A stretch of 64,000 nt of DNA from Scandinavium hiltneri (GCF_024764835.1 NZ_JALIGE010000068.1:1-64000), one strand, 5' to 3'. Positions 1 to 9,187 are shown, counted from the first letter of the stretch. Notes: a model not told the origin generated them from the letters alone. Program-made: numbers and translations.

Positions 1-2
1 CG

Positions 3-89
3 CAGTGGCAATGGTTTTATAATCACGAACGACCAAATATGGCATTAAATGGCTTCACGCCGATGCAGCATATTCAACGCATGACCTGA
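3..89 (+). CDS. IS3-family transposase (OrfB), C-terminal end only
   Basis: The third frame is open from the window edge and ends at TGA 87-89. The 28 visible residues include YNHERPNMALNGFTP, the typical tail of IS3-family integrase-type transposases (rve domain), in which the N-x-x-RP-x-x-L motif closes the catalytic domain. Only the tail is in the window, so whether the element is intact cannot be judged. It lies on the far side of leuX, a usual integration hotspot, which fits an island or IS-rich boundary. The subgroup is not determined. Confidence 0.75.
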   Translation, partial: QWQWFYNHERPNMALNGFTPMQHIQRMT

Positions 90-432
90 TTCTATTTATC
101 ACCTCCGTTAAAAATGGGGGGATTACCGTTTCACTTTACACAAAGCATTAATGAGATTGACGGGAAGGAAACTAACACTAGCGGATGTAATGAGTGCAAG
201 AAACCTATCTCACTCATAATCACCGATTAGTGTTGGTAAGAGATTATTGTTATTTCGGGTTTTGCAGTCCACATCTCGATATCATACGGTTATCGTTCTA
301 TTGAGCAGCTATGGATGTAAGAAAACTGCCAAATCAAGTTATGCGCTAACAAGCAAATTGGTATAGAGAATTTGGAGTTACTTCAATTGAAGTAAAATCG
401 CGGAAATCTTGTACAGCACAAATTCCAGGCAC
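90..432. other. Gene-free AT-rich stretch between IS tail and leuX
   Basis: No convincing gene is seen in these roughly 340 bases. The first 40 or so bases probably hold the end of the insertion sequence, but no matching opposite end is available. The rest is clearly more AT-rich than the core genes to the right. It contains one perfect 18-bp palindrome, TTACTTCAATTGAAGTAA, at 378-395. No second copy of the leuX 3' end, which would mark an att site, was found here. Confidence 0.5.
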
Positions 433-460
433 AAAAAAAGCCGCTCGTGAGCGACTTGAT
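433..460 (-). terminator. Terminator of leuX
   Basis: Read on the minus strand, GTCGCTCACGAGCGGC forms a GC-rich hairpin followed by TTTTTTT. It starts about a dozen bases after the CCA end of leuX, so it is the intrinsic terminator of the tRNA transcript. Confidence 0.8.
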
Positions 461-472
461 TTGCATATCGAA

Positions 473-557
473 TGGTGCCGAAGGCCGGACTCGAACCGGC
501 ACGTATTTCTACGGTTGATTTTGAATCAACTGCGTCTACCGATTTCGCCACTCCGGC
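473..557 (-). tRNA. leuX: tRNA-Leu (anticodon CAA), leuX
   Basis: This is an 85-base class II tRNA on the minus strand. It begins GCCGGAGTGGCGAAATCGG, carries the anticodon arm GTTGATTCAAAATCAAC with anticodon CAA (decodes UUG), has a long variable arm, the T-arm GGTTCGAGTCC, and an encoded CCA end. The 7-bp acceptor stem pairs with GGC-rich bases before CCA. Length, anticodon and position beside ahr match E. coli leuX, a known integration site for pathogenicity islands and P4-type integrases. The IS tail on its 3' side fits that role. Confidence 0.97.
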
Positions 558-586
558 ACGGAAGGGATATGCTGATAGCGGGTGCG

Positions 587-614
587 ATTATACCTGTCAC
601 ACCGTACCTTGCAA
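587..614 (-). promoter_or_regulatory. leuX promoter
   Basis: On the minus strand a TTGCAA -35 (609-614) and a perfect TATAAT -10 (587-592) are separated by 16 bases. A GC-rich discriminator (CGCACCCGC) follows, as in stringently controlled stable-RNA promoters. The start would lie about 20 to 25 bases before the mature tRNA. Confidence 0.8.
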
Positions 615-764
615 GCGGCGTGTCGGGCTATCTCCGCTAAGTGTTGAAATTTTCAGCAGGTTACGCTCCGCCCTACACTCAGACCATTCCCGCCCCCTTA
701 TGTTAAGCACCACCCACCCCCATGCTCTACACTTCCAGTTCAACGCCATAAGAGGGGAAGTGCG

Positions 765-1784
765 ATGTCCATTATAAAAAGCTACGCCGCGAAGCAGGCG
801 GGTGCCGATCTGGAAGTGTGGGAATACGATGCCGGTGAGCTGAAGCCGGAAGATGTGGAAGTCCAGGTAGATTACTGCGGGATTTGCCACTCCGACCTGT
901 CGATGATCGACAACGAATGGGGCATGTCGAGCTATCCGCTGGTTGCGGGCCACGAAATTATTGGCCGCGTCGCTGCATTGGGCGAAGCCGCGCAGAACAA
1001 AGGTCTGAAAGTGGGCCAGCGCGTGGGCGTGGGCTGGACGGCACGCAGTTGTGGTCATTGCGACGCCTGCATCAGCGGCAATCAGATCAACTGTCTGGAA
1101 GGCTCTCTGCCGACCATCATGAACCGCGGTGGCTTCGCCGATAAGCTTCGCGCCGACTGGCAATGGGTTATTCCGCTGCCGGAAAGCATTGATATTGAAA
1201 CCGCAGGCCCAATGCTGTGTGGCGGCATTACGGTCTTTAAACCGCTGCTGCTCAATAACGTCACCGCCACCAGCCGCGTGGGCGTAATTGGTATCGGCGG
1301 CCTGGGGCATATCGCCATTAAACTGCTGCACGCCATGGGCGCGGAAGTGACAGCGTTTAGCTCTAATCCGGCGAAGGAAAAAGAAGTGCTGGCGATGGGC
1401 GCTGACCGCGTGGTCAACAGCCGCGACCCGGAAGCGCTGAAAACGTTAGCCGGGCAGTTTGACCTGATCATCAACACCGTGAGCGTGGACCTGGACTGGC
1501 AGCCGTACTTCGAAGCGCTGGCCTACGGCGGCAACTTCCATACCGTCGGCGCGGTGATGAAACCGTTGCAGGTCCCGGCCTTTACGCTGATTGGCGGCGA
1601 CCGCAGCATTTCGGGTTCTGCTACCGGTAACCCGGCGGAACTGCGTAAGCTGATGAAGTTTGCCGGTCGCACCAAAGTGGCGCCAACCACCGAGATGTTC
1701 CCGATGTCGCAAATCAACGAAGCGTTGAAGCATGTGCGTGAGGGCAAAGCCCGTTATCGCGTGGTGTTGAAAGCGGATTTTTAA
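765..1784 (+). CDS. ahr: Ahr, NADPH-dependent zinc aldehyde reductase
   Basis: Medium-chain zinc alcohol dehydrogenase of 339 residues, the usual length of E. coli Ahr (YjgB), which reduces a broad range of aldehydes to alcohols with NADPH in the cytoplasm. The N-terminal catalytic domain has the zinc site around YCGICHSD and GHEIIG and a structural-zinc cysteine cluster (CGHCDAC...C, about residues 91-105). The Rossmann domain carries GIGGLGHIAIK (about 175-185). AGAGGGG stands 8 bases before ATG 765. It is monocistronic and convergent with the kinase gene to its right, with a REP hairpin between. Its place next to leuX is as in E. coli. Confidence 0.95.
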   Translation: MSIIKSYAAKQAGADLEVWEYDAGELKPEDVEVQVDYCGICHSDLSMIDNEWGMSSYPLVAGHEIIGRVAALGEAAQNKGLKVGQRVGVGWTARSCGHCDACISGNQINCLEGSLPTIMNRGGFADKLRADWQWVIPLPESIDIETAGPMLCGGITVFKPLLLNNVTATSRVGVIGIGGLGHIAIKLLHAMGAEVTAFSSNPAKEKEVLAMGADRVVNSRDPEALKTLAGQFDLIINTVSVDLDWQPYFEALAYGGNFHTVGAVMKPLQVPAFTLIGGDRSISGSATGNPAELRKLMKFAGRTKVAPTTEMFPMSQINEALKHVREGKARYRVVLKADF

Positions 1785-1805
1785 GCATCGCGAGTTGAAT
1801 ATGAG

Positions 1806-1832
1806 TGCCCGGCGGCTACGCCTTGCCGGGCA
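1806..1832. repeat. REP element
   Basis: The sequence TGCCCGGCGGCTACGCCTTG runs into GCCGGGCA, an imperfect hairpin of the REP (palindromic unit) class, between the convergent ends of ahr and the dihydroxyacetone kinase gene. Confidence 0.8.
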
Positions 1833-1839
1833 TACAGGA

Positions 1840-3480
1840 TTATCCCGTCACGACTGCCGCAAACACTTCCTCAATCGCCACCGCCCCCGGGTCGGTGACG
1901 CCTTCCAGGTTCTCTTTATTCACATACGATGAGCGCCCTGCTCCCGCCTTTTGCATTCTGGCCGTGCTTTCTGCGCCGGTTTTGGCCGCACTGACGGCGG
2001 CTTGCAGGTTCTGATCGCGCAAGCTTTCGAGCGCCGGTTGCAGCGCATCGATCAGCGTCCGGTCACCGAGATCGGCCCCGCCATACTGTTTCATCTGCTG
2101 CAGACCGGTTAACAGCGCATCCGGAAGTTTTTTGCCGTCATGCACGGCCTGCCCGGCGGCGGTGAAGAAGATAGACATCAATACGCCGCTGGAGCCGCCC
2201 ATTACCGTCGCCAGCCGCTCGCCAATAACCTGTAACAGCTGCGCGCTGTCGTTCAGCGGCAGTTTGCCCGCGTTGAGCTGCCCGGCGATATCCCGCGCAC
2301 CTTCGGCAAACGTCGAGCCGGTATCGCCGTCACCCACTTTTGCATCCAGCGCGTTGAGGCGGCTTTCCAGGTCGATGAGCCTCTGCGTGGCGGCCAGCAG
2401 AATCGCTTTCACCTGCGGATTGTCAGATGGCGTGGCCTCTACGCTGTCATGAATTTTATCGTGCGCGATGGTTTTGAGTGGCGCGAAAGCCACCGGCTTT
2501 TGCCAGCCAAGGGTCTCTACGTCAGCCTGTAGCGCCTGTTCAAACTCAGGCGTCAGCTTCAGCAGCGAGAGCGAAAAACCTTTCATGTCGAGCGAACTGA
2601 CCAGCGTCGCGGGGCCAATCAGCCAGCTTATCTGGTTCTTCAGCGCCGAATGAGCCAGTTCTTTTGTCAGCAGCGCCATCTCCAGCGCCGATACCCCGCC
2701 CAGGTTGTTAATCAACACCGCCACTTTGCCGTCACCGACTTTCGCCTGCAGCGGTTTCACCAGCGTATCGATGAGCTTTTTGCTGTTATGGCTGTCGACC
2801 ACGGACGCACCCGGCTCACCGTGAATACCCAGCCCAAGCTCGACGTGGCCAGGCTTGATGCGCCCCTCTTCGTCATCGCTGCCCGGCAAGTTACAGCTCT
2901 CCATCGCCACGCCGAGGCTGAACACGTTGTCGCAGGCCTGCTGCGCGATGTGGCGCACTTCGCTGAGGGTTTTCCCCTGCCCGGCGGCGTAGCCCGCGAT
3001 TTTGTGCACCAGCGCCGTGCCTGCGATACCGCGCGGCTGTTTGTTGTCCGGCAGCGCAATGTCGTCGGCGACGATCACCATGTCGACTTTCAGGCCGTGG
3101 CGTTTGGCTTTTTCTGCCGCCAGGCCGAAGTTCAGGCGATCGCCGGTGTAATTTTTGACGATCAGCAGACAGCCGCGATCGCCGGTCACCGCCACGATGG
3201 CGTTGAGTACCGCATCCACGCTCGGCGAGGCGAACAGGTCGCCGCACACCGCGGCGGTGAGCATCCCTTTGCCGACAAACCCGGCATGGGCCGGTTCATG
3301 GCCGGAGCCGCCGCCCGAAATGACCGCCACGCGGCTTTTATCCCAGTCGCCACGGGCAATCACCCGAATGGCCGGATCGATATCCAGGCGCACCAGGTTG
3401 CCGTGCGGGGCCGATAACACAATGCCTTCAATGGCGTCGTTGACCAGCTGTTTGCGGTCATTAAAGAAGAATCTGGACAT
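1840..3480 (-). CDS. dhaK: ATP-dependent dihydroxyacetone kinase (DhaK-DhaL fusion)
   Basis: Single-chain glycerone kinase of 546 residues, close to the 552 of the Citrobacter freundii enzyme. It phosphorylates dihydroxyacetone with ATP, unlike the PTS-dependent DhaKLM of E. coli. The N-terminal DhaK domain (about 1-330) has GGGSGHEPAHAG (56-67) and the substrate-binding histidine in GLGIHGEPG, which counts to His220, the number known in C. freundii. The DhaL nucleotide domain (about 355-546) has DAKVGDGDTGST for Mg-ATP. The start at 3480 (MSRFFFNDRK) is chosen because AGGAG precedes it; the frame stays open upstream without a good site. No dhaD, dhaT or dhaR gene is nearby, so it is an orphan kinase inserted between ahr and yjgR. 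Confidence 0.93.
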   Translation of the reverse strand: MSRFFFNDRKQLVNDAIEGIVLSAPHGNLVRLDIDPAIRVIARGDWDKSRVAVISGGGSGHEPAHAGFVGKGMLTAAVCGDLFASPSVDAVLNAIVAVTGDRGCLLIVKNYTGDRLNFGLAAEKAKRHGLKVDMVIVADDIALPDNKQPRGIAGTALVHKIAGYAAGQGKTLSEVRHIAQQACDNVFSLGVAMESCNLPGSDDEEGRIKPGHVELGLGIHGEPGASVVDSHNSKKLIDTLVKPLQAKVGDGKVAVLINNLGGVSALEMALLTKELAHSALKNQISWLIGPATLVSSLDMKGFSLSLLKLTPEFEQALQADVETLGWQKPVAFAPLKTIAHDKIHDSVEATPSDNPQVKAILLAATQRLIDLESRLNALDAKVGDGDTGSTFAEGARDIAGQLNAGKLPLNDSAQLLQVIGERLATVMGGSSGVLMSIFFTAAGQAVHDGKKLPDALLTGLQQMKQYGGADLGDRTLIDALQPALESLRDQNLQAAVSAAKTGAESTARMQKAGAGRSSYVNKENLEGVTDPGAVAIEEVFAAVVTG

Positions 3481-3628
3481 GCCTTTCCACTCCTGTGAAA
3501 CGTTCGTTGTAAACGGATACGAAAAGCATAGTCGGCACTGCGGTTTACGCCGCAACGTCGAAAACTGACCGGGCATTTTTTCCCCGGCTTTGGCCTATAC
3601 TCGACGCAGGATAAACGGAGGAAACATC

Positions 3629-5131
3629 ATGAGCTCACCCCTGCTGATTGCCCGGACGACGGAACAACAACTGTATTTATTGCCCGGAATGGCCAACCGC
3701 CATGGCTTGATTACGGGTGCCACGGGGACGGGGAAAACCGTCACCCTGCAAAAAATGGCCGAGTCGTTTTCAGAGATTGGCGTGCCGGTATTTATGGCCG
3801 ACGTGAAAGGTGATTTAACCGGTGTGGCTAAGGATGGCCAGGCTTCCGAGAAACTGCTGGAAAGGCTGAAAAAGATTGGCGTGACCGACTGGCAGCCGCA
3901 CAGCAATCCGGTGGTGGTGTGGGATATCTTCGGTGAGAAAGGGCATCCCGTTCGCGCCACGGTGTCAGACCTTGGGCCATTGCTGCTCGCGCGTCTGCTC
4001 AATCTGAATGAAGTGCAGGCGGGCGTGCTGAATATCATCTTTCGCATCGCTGACGATCAGGGCCTGCTGTTACTCGATTTCAAAGACCTGCGCGCCATCA
4101 CTCAGTACATCGGCGATAACGCCAAATCGTTCCAGAATCAGTACGGGAACATCAGCGGCGCCTCGGTGGGCGCTATCCAGCGTGGGCTGTTGACGCTCGA
4201 GCAACAGGGTGCGGAGCATTTCTTTGGCGAGCCGATGCTCGACATCAAAGACTGGATGCGAACCGACAGCAACGGTAAAGGCGTGATCAACATTCTCAGC
4301 GCCGAAAAACTCTACCAGATGCCGAAACTGTACGCTGCCAGCCTGCTGTGGATGCTGTCAGAGCTGTACGAACAGCTGCCGGAAGCGGGCGATGTAGAGA
4401 AACCCAAACTGGTGTTCTTCTTTGACGAAGCGCACCTGCTGTTCAGCGATGCACCGCAGGTGCTGTTGGATAAAATCGAGCAAGTGATCCGCCTGATTCG
4501 CTCCAAAGCGGTGGGGGTGTATTTTGTCTCGCAGAACCCGTCGGATATTCCCGATAACGTGCTTGGGCAACTCGGGAATCGCGTGCAGCACGCTCTGCGC
4601 GCCTTTACGCCCAAAGACCAGAAAGCGGTGAAAACGGCAGCGCAAACCATGCGTGCAAACCCGGCGTTCGATACTGAAAAAGCGATTCAGGAGCTCGGTA
4701 CCGGTGAGGCGCTGGTGTCGTTCCTCGACGAAAAAGGCAGCCCGTCGGTTGTCGAACGGGCGATGGTGATTGCACCTTGTTCCCGGATGGGACCGGTGAC
4801 CGATGATGAGCGCAACGGGCTTATCAACACCTCGCCGCTGTACGGGAAATATGAAGATGCGGTGGACAGAGAGTCGGCGTTTGAGAAGCTGCAGAAAGGC
4901 GTTCAGGCGACCGCTGAACAGCAAAATGCCCCTCCGGCGAAGGGAACATCGGCTGACGTCGATGACGGCATTCTCGGCGGCCTGAAGGATATTCTGTTCG
5001 GCACCACCGGGCCACGCGGCGGTAAGCGCGATGGGGTCGTGCAGACAATGGCGAAGAGTGCCACCCGACAGATAACCAATCAGATAGTGCGTGGAATGTT
5101 GGGGAGTTTGCTTGGAGGGAGAAAGCGGTAG
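3629..5131 (+). CDS. yjgR: YjgR, HerA/VirB4-like P-loop ATPase (DUF853)
   Basis: Cytoplasmic P-loop protein of 500 residues, the E. coli YjgR length. It has Walker A GATGTGKTV (near residue 30), Walker B LVFFFDEAHLLF (near 265) and a SQNPSDIPDNVLGQLGNRVQ stretch typical of HerA-type hexameric DNA-translocating ATPases; the C-terminal DUF853 part is rich in Gly/Lys. The cellular role is not established. The start at 3629 is preceded by CGGAGGA; a longer reading frame exists upstream but lacks such a site. It is divergent from dhaK with a 148-base spacer and convergent with lptG. Confidence 0.93.
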   Translation: MSSPLLIARTTEQQLYLLPGMANRHGLITGATGTGKTVTLQKMAESFSEIGVPVFMADVKGDLTGVAKDGQASEKLLERLKKIGVTDWQPHSNPVVVWDIFGEKGHPVRATVSDLGPLLLARLLNLNEVQAGVLNIIFRIADDQGLLLLDFKDLRAITQYIGDNAKSFQNQYGNISGASVGAIQRGLLTLEQQGAEHFFGEPMLDIKDWMRTDSNGKGVINILSAEKLYQMPKLYAASLLWMLSELYEQLPEAGDVEKPKLVFFFDEAHLLFSDAPQVLLDKIEQVIRLIRSKAVGVYFVSQNPSDIPDNVLGQLGNRVQHALRAFTPKDQKAVKTAAQTMRANPAFDTEKAIQELGTGEALVSFLDEKGSPSVVERAMVIAPCSRMGPVTDDERNGLINTSPLYGKYEDAVDRESAFEKLQKGVQATAEQQNAPPAKGTSADVDDGILGGLKDILFGTTGPRGGKRDGVVQTMAKSATRQITNQIVRGMLGSLLGGRKR

Positions 5132-5138
5132 TGAGTAT

Positions 5139-5206
5139 TGCCCGGTGGCGCTACGCTTACCAGGCCTACAAACCGTAGGCACGTGCAAGCGTAGCGCCGC
5201 CGGGCG
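5139..5206. repeat. BIME (two REP units, opposite orientation)
   Basis: GCCCGGTGGCGCTACGCTTA and, in inverse orientation, AAGCGTAGCGCCGCCGGGC form a paired REP element between the convergent 3' ends of yjgR and lptG. Confidence 0.85.
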
Positions 5207-5217
5207 CTCGCGGGGTA

Positions 5218-6300
5218 TTACGCTTTACGCGTCATCAACCACAGACTAATCAGGAAGAAGCTGGCACTTGGCAACAGCGCGCCGACAATCGGTGGTATGC
5301 CGTACACCAGCGTTAGCGGGCCGAAAATCTGGTCAAGGACGTAGAACACAAAGCCGAAGCTTATCCCTGTCACCACGCGCACGCCCATCGCCACGCTTCG
5401 CAGCGGGCCGAAAATGAACGACAGCGCCATCAGCATCATCACCGCCACCGACATCGGCTGGAAGATTTTACTCCACATATTCAGCTGGTAGCGCCCGGCA
5501 TCCTGGCCACTCGATTCCAGGTACTTCACGTAATTGTGCAGGCCGCTTATCGACAGCGCATCCGGATCCAGCGCCACGACGCCGAGTTTGTCCGGCGTGA
5601 GGTTGGTTTTCCAGGTCCCGCTGACGGTCTGCGAACCCGTCACCTGCTTCGGATCGGTCAGATTGGATTCATCGACCTGCGACAGGCGCCAGGCCTTAGC
5701 GTCTTTATCGAATTTCGCCGACGCGGCGTAGCGCACCGACTGCAAACGACGCTGATCGTTGAAACTGTAAATGCTGATGGCACCCAGTTCGTCATCGCCT
5801 TTGATGCGTTCGATGTAGATGTAGTTGTTACCGTCTTTCGCCCACATGCCCTGCTGCGTGGACAGCAGCGAACCGCCGTACATCGCCTGCGCACGCAGGT
5901 TACGCGCCATTTGCTCGCCCTGCGGAGCTACCCATTCGCCGATCGCCATGGTCAGCAGCACCAGTGGAATAGCGGTTTTCATCACCGACATCGCCACCTG
6001 CATACGGGTGTAACCCGACGCCTGCATAACCACCAGTTCACTGCGCTGCGCCAGCATCCCCAGACCTAACAGTGCACCCAAAAGCGCTGCCATCGGGAAG
6101 AAGATCTGCACATCTTTCGGTATGCTGAGCAGGGTATACATGCCCGCGCCGAGCGCGTCATAGCTGCCCTGCCCGGCTTTTTTCAGCTGGTCAACAAACT
6201 TGATGATGCCCGAGAGTGACACCAGCATGAACAGCGTCATCATGATGGTGGTGAAAATAGTTCTACCGATATAGCGGTCGAGTACGCCAAATAACTGCAT
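5218..6300 (-). CDS. lptG: LptG, inner-membrane permease of LPS export
   Basis: This 360-residue protein is the LptG (YjgQ) partner of LptF in the LptB2FG ABC transporter, which extracts lipopolysaccharide from the inner membrane and feeds it to LptC-LptA-LptDE. Three N-terminal membrane helices (about 12-35, 55-80, 100-122) are followed by a periplasmic beta-jellyroll (about 130-265) and three C-terminal helices, the expected YjgP/YjgQ topology. Its start codon shares one base with the lptF stop (TAATG), so translation is coupled and lptF is the upstream gene. Essential in E. coli. Confidence 0.97.
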   Translation of the reverse strand: MQLFGVLDRYIGRTIFTTIMMTLFMLVSLSGIIKFVDQLKKAGQGSYDALGAGMYTLLSIPKDVQIFFPMAALLGALLGLGMLAQRSELVVMQASGYTRMQVAMSVMKTAIPLVLLTMAIGEWVAPQGEQMARNLRAQAMYGGSLLSTQQGMWAKDGNNYIYIERIKGDDELGAISIYSFNDQRRLQSVRYAASAKFDKDAKAWRLSQVDESNLTDPKQVTGSQTVSGTWKTNLTPDKLGVVALDPDALSISGLHNYVKYLESSGQDAGRYQLNMWSKIFQPMSVAVMMLMALSFIFGPLRSVAMGVRVVTGISFGFVFYVLDQIFGPLTLVYGIPPIVGALLPSASFFLISLWLMTRKA

Positions 6301-7400
6301 TATACCGCTCCTTTCCTGCTAAACCGTGCACGAACGCGACGCATCGGCACCGTATCCCAGACGTTCAGGAGCACAGCCAGGCCGAAGTACAGCAGGTTAA
6401 TCGCCCACATCCAGACGGTCGGGTCAATTTTGCCCTTACCACCGTTGGATTTAAGTGAGGTTTGCACCAGGAAGAACACCAGATACAGCAGCATCGCGGG
6501 CAGCATCGACAGCACGCGCCCCTGACGCGGGTTCACCACGCTCAGCGGAACCACCATCAGCGCCATGATAAACACCGTCGCCACCAGCGTTAAACGCCAG
6601 TGCAACTCTGAACGGGCCTGCGGCGTATCCGCATGCCACAGCGCACTCATGCCCATCTGTTCGGTATCGTTGGGATCGAGCGCAACCGCCTGGTGGCCGA
6701 TGATGGCCTGGTAATCCTGGAAATCAGTAATACGGAAATCGCGCAGCATCGCGGTACCTTCAAAGCGGGTGCCTTTGTTCAGGTTCACCACCTGAGAGCC
6801 GTCTTTCTGCTGCGAGAGGTGTCCGGAATCGGCCACCACCACCGACGGACGCGCGTTACCCTTGGTACGGATCTGCGCCAGGAATACGTTCTGGAAATTG
6901 CTTCCGTTAACGTCTTCAATAAACAGCACCGAATTGCCATCACTGGCCTGCTGGAATTGACCCTTAGCCAGTGCCGCCATGCCTGGGTTGGCTTTGGCTT
7001 CCGCCAGCACTTCGTCCTGATGACGCGAAGACCACGGTCCGGCCCACATCACGTTAACGGCGGCCACGATGGCAGTAAACAGCGCGAGGATCATCGCGGC
7101 TTTCACCAGCACGGCTTTACTCAGGCCGCACGCGTGCATCACCGTGATTTCACTTTCGGTGTAGAGTTTGCCCAGCGTCATCAACAGGCCAAGGAACAGA
7201 CTGAGGGGCAGAATAAGTTGCGCCATTTCTGGCACCCCGAGACCCAACAGGGAAAGCACGAGGTTTGTCGGGATGTCACCATCTACCGCTGCGCCGAGGA
7301 TCCTGACCAATTTCTGACAGAAAAAGATCAGAAGCAGGATGAAGAGGATCGCCAGCTGGCTTTTCAGCGTCTCCCGCACGAGATATCTTATGATTATCAC
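6300..7400 (-). CDS. lptF: LptF, inner-membrane permease of LPS export
   Basis: LptF (YjgP), 366 residues, same fold as LptG: three transmembrane helices, a large periplasmic domain (about 125-265), then three more helices, ending in a short basic tail. It pairs with LptG and the ATPase LptB in LPS extraction. It is the first gene of the lptFG unit and is divergent from pepA. The start region reads MIIIRYLVRETLKSQLAILF, matching the conserved N-terminus of the family. Confidence 0.97.
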   Translation of the reverse strand: MIIIRYLVRETLKSQLAILFILLLIFFCQKLVRILGAAVDGDIPTNLVLSLLGLGVPEMAQLILPLSLFLGLLMTLGKLYTESEITVMHACGLSKAVLVKAAMILALFTAIVAAVNVMWAGPWSSRHQDEVLAEAKANPGMAALAKGQFQQASDGNSVLFIEDVNGSNFQNVFLAQIRTKGNARPSVVVADSGHLSQQKDGSQVVNLNKGTRFEGTAMLRDFRITDFQDYQAIIGHQAVALDPNDTEQMGMSALWHADTPQARSELHWRLTLVATVFIMALMVVPLSVVNPRQGRVLSMLPAMLLYLVFFLVQTSLKSNGGKGKIDPTVWMWAINLLYFGLAVLLNVWDTVPMRRVRARFSRKGAV

Positions 7401-7666
7401 TATAAATACGCCCGTTAAACCCGTCTTATTACAGGAAAATTGCTTGTTTCATGGCTTAAACGTCATTTATTCTCTTGAGTCGTCGAAAACATCGCTAAGA
7501 TTATATGACTCAGCGGCTTTACGTTTCAGACCCGGTTCTGACGAGCCAACATCGCGATATCGTTAAGATTAACACGAAGTCACCGCAACAGCGGACATGA
7601 GTTACGAAAGCTTGCAATTCTATCCGTAGCCACCGCCGTTGTCTTTAAGATTCAGGAGCGTAGTGC
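7401..7666. promoter_or_regulatory. Divergent lptF / pepA control region
   Basis: The 266 bases between the two start codons must hold both promoters. AT-rich blocks are seen around 7440-7510. CAGGAG at 7652-7657 is the pepA ribosome-binding site. I cannot assign exact -35/-10 elements with confidence. Confidence 0.45.
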
Positions 7667-9178
7667 ATGGAGTTCAGTGTAAAAAGCGGTAGCCCGGAGA
7701 AACAGCGGAGCGCCTGCATCGTTGTTGGCGTCTTTGAACCACGCCGTCTCTCCCCGATAGCCGAGCAACTCGATAAAATCAGCGACGGCTATATCAGCGC
7801 CCTGCTGCGCCGTGGCGAGCTGGAAGGCAAACCAGGCCAGACTCTGCTGCTGCACCACGTGCCGAACGTGCTCTCCGAGCGCATTCTGCTGATTGGGTGC
7901 GGCAAAGAACGCGAGCTTGATGAGCGTCAGTATAAGCAAGTCATTCAGAAAACGATCAATACGCTGAATGACACCGGATCGATGGAAGCGGTTTGCTTCC
8001 TCACCGAGCTGCACGTTAAAGGCCGCAATAACTACTGGAAAGTTCGCCAGGCGGTTGAAACAGCTAAAGAAACCCTTTACAGCTTCGACCAGTTGAAAAC
8101 CAACAAAAGCGAGCCACGTCGCCCGCTGCGTAAAATGGTGTTCAACGTGCCAACCCGTCGCGAATTAACCAGCGGCGAGCGCGCGATTCAGCACGGTCTG
8201 GCGATTGCCTCCGGTATCAAAGCCGCGAAAGATCTCGGCAATATGCCGCCGAACATCTGTAACGCCGCATACCTTGCTTCGCAGGCGCGTCAGCTGGCTG
8301 ATTCCTACAGCAAGAACGTCATCACCCGCGTTATCGGCGAACAGCAAATGCGCGAGCTGGGGATGCACTCTTATCTGGCGGTCGGCAACGGCTCACAGAA
8401 CGAGTCCCTGATGTCGGTCATTGAGTACAAAGGCAATCCGGCGGAAGATGCCCGTCCTATCGTACTGGTCGGTAAAGGCCTGACCTTCGACTCCGGCGGT
8501 ATCTCCATCAAGCCGGCCGAAGGCATGGATGAGATGAAGTACGACATGTGCGGCGCGGCGGCGGTTTACGGCGTGATGCGCATGGTGGCAGAGCTTCAGC
8601 TGCCGCTGAACGTGGTCGGCGTACTTGCGGGCTGTGAAAACATGCCGGGCGGGCGGGCGTATCGCCCAGGCGACGTGCTGACGACAATGTCCGGGCAGAC
8701 GGTTGAAGTGCTGAACACCGATGCCGAAGGCCGCCTGGTGCTGTGCGATGTGCTGACCTACGTTGAGCGTTTCGAACCAGAAGCGGTTATCGACGTGGCG
8801 ACGCTGACCGGTGCCTGCGTGATTGCGCTCGGCCATCACATCACCGGCCTGATGTCGAACCACAACCCGCTGGCGCATGAGCTTATCGGCGCGTCCGAAC
8901 AGGCTGGCGACCGCGCGTGGCGTTTGCCGCTGGGTGACGAATACCAGGAACAGCTGGAAACCAACTTCGCGGATATGGCCAACATCGGCGGTCGTCCTGG
9001 CGGCGCTATCACCGCAGGCTGCTTCCTGTCGCGCTTTGCCCGCAAGTACAACTGGGCGCACCTGGATATCGCCGGTACCGCATGGCGCTCCGGTAAAGCC
9101 AAAGGGGCGACTGGTCGTCCGGTTGCCCTGCTGTCTCAGTTCCTGCTGAACCGCGCAGGATTTAGCGGCGAAGAGTAA
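7667..9178 (+). CDS. pepA: PepA, leucyl aminopeptidase / XerA accessory protein
   Basis: Hexameric M17 leucine aminopeptidase of 503 residues, the E. coli length. The C-terminal catalytic domain shows the metal and active-site motifs GKGLTFDSGGISIKP (about 268-282) and the family signature NTDAEGRLVL. The N-terminal macro-like domain (1-160) is the part that in E. coli also binds DNA. Known extra roles of this family member are in Xer recombination at cer/psi sites and in control of the carAB promoter. It starts at ATG 7667 with an AGGAG site, stands alone, and is followed by a REP unit before holC. Confidence 0.97.
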   Translation: MEFSVKSGSPEKQRSACIVVGVFEPRRLSPIAEQLDKISDGYISALLRRGELEGKPGQTLLLHHVPNVLSERILLIGCGKERELDERQYKQVIQKTINTLNDTGSMEAVCFLTELHVKGRNNYWKVRQAVETAKETLYSFDQLKTNKSEPRRPLRKMVFNVPTRRELTSGERAIQHGLAIASGIKAAKDLGNMPPNICNAAYLASQARQLADSYSKNVITRVIGEQQMRELGMHSYLAVGNGSQNESLMSVIEYKGNPAEDARPIVLVGKGLTFDSGGISIKPAEGMDEMKYDMCGAAAVYGVMRMVAELQLPLNVVGVLAGCENMPGGRAYRPGDVLTTMSGQTVEVLNTDAEGRLVLCDVLTYVERFEPEAVIDVATLTGACVIALGHHITGLMSNHNPLAHELIGASEQAGDRAWRLPLGDEYQEQLETNFADMANIGGRPGGAITAGCFLSRFARKYNWAHLDIAGTAWRSGKAKGATGRPVALLSQFLLNRAGFSGEE

Positions 9179-9187
9179 CAACGTTGT

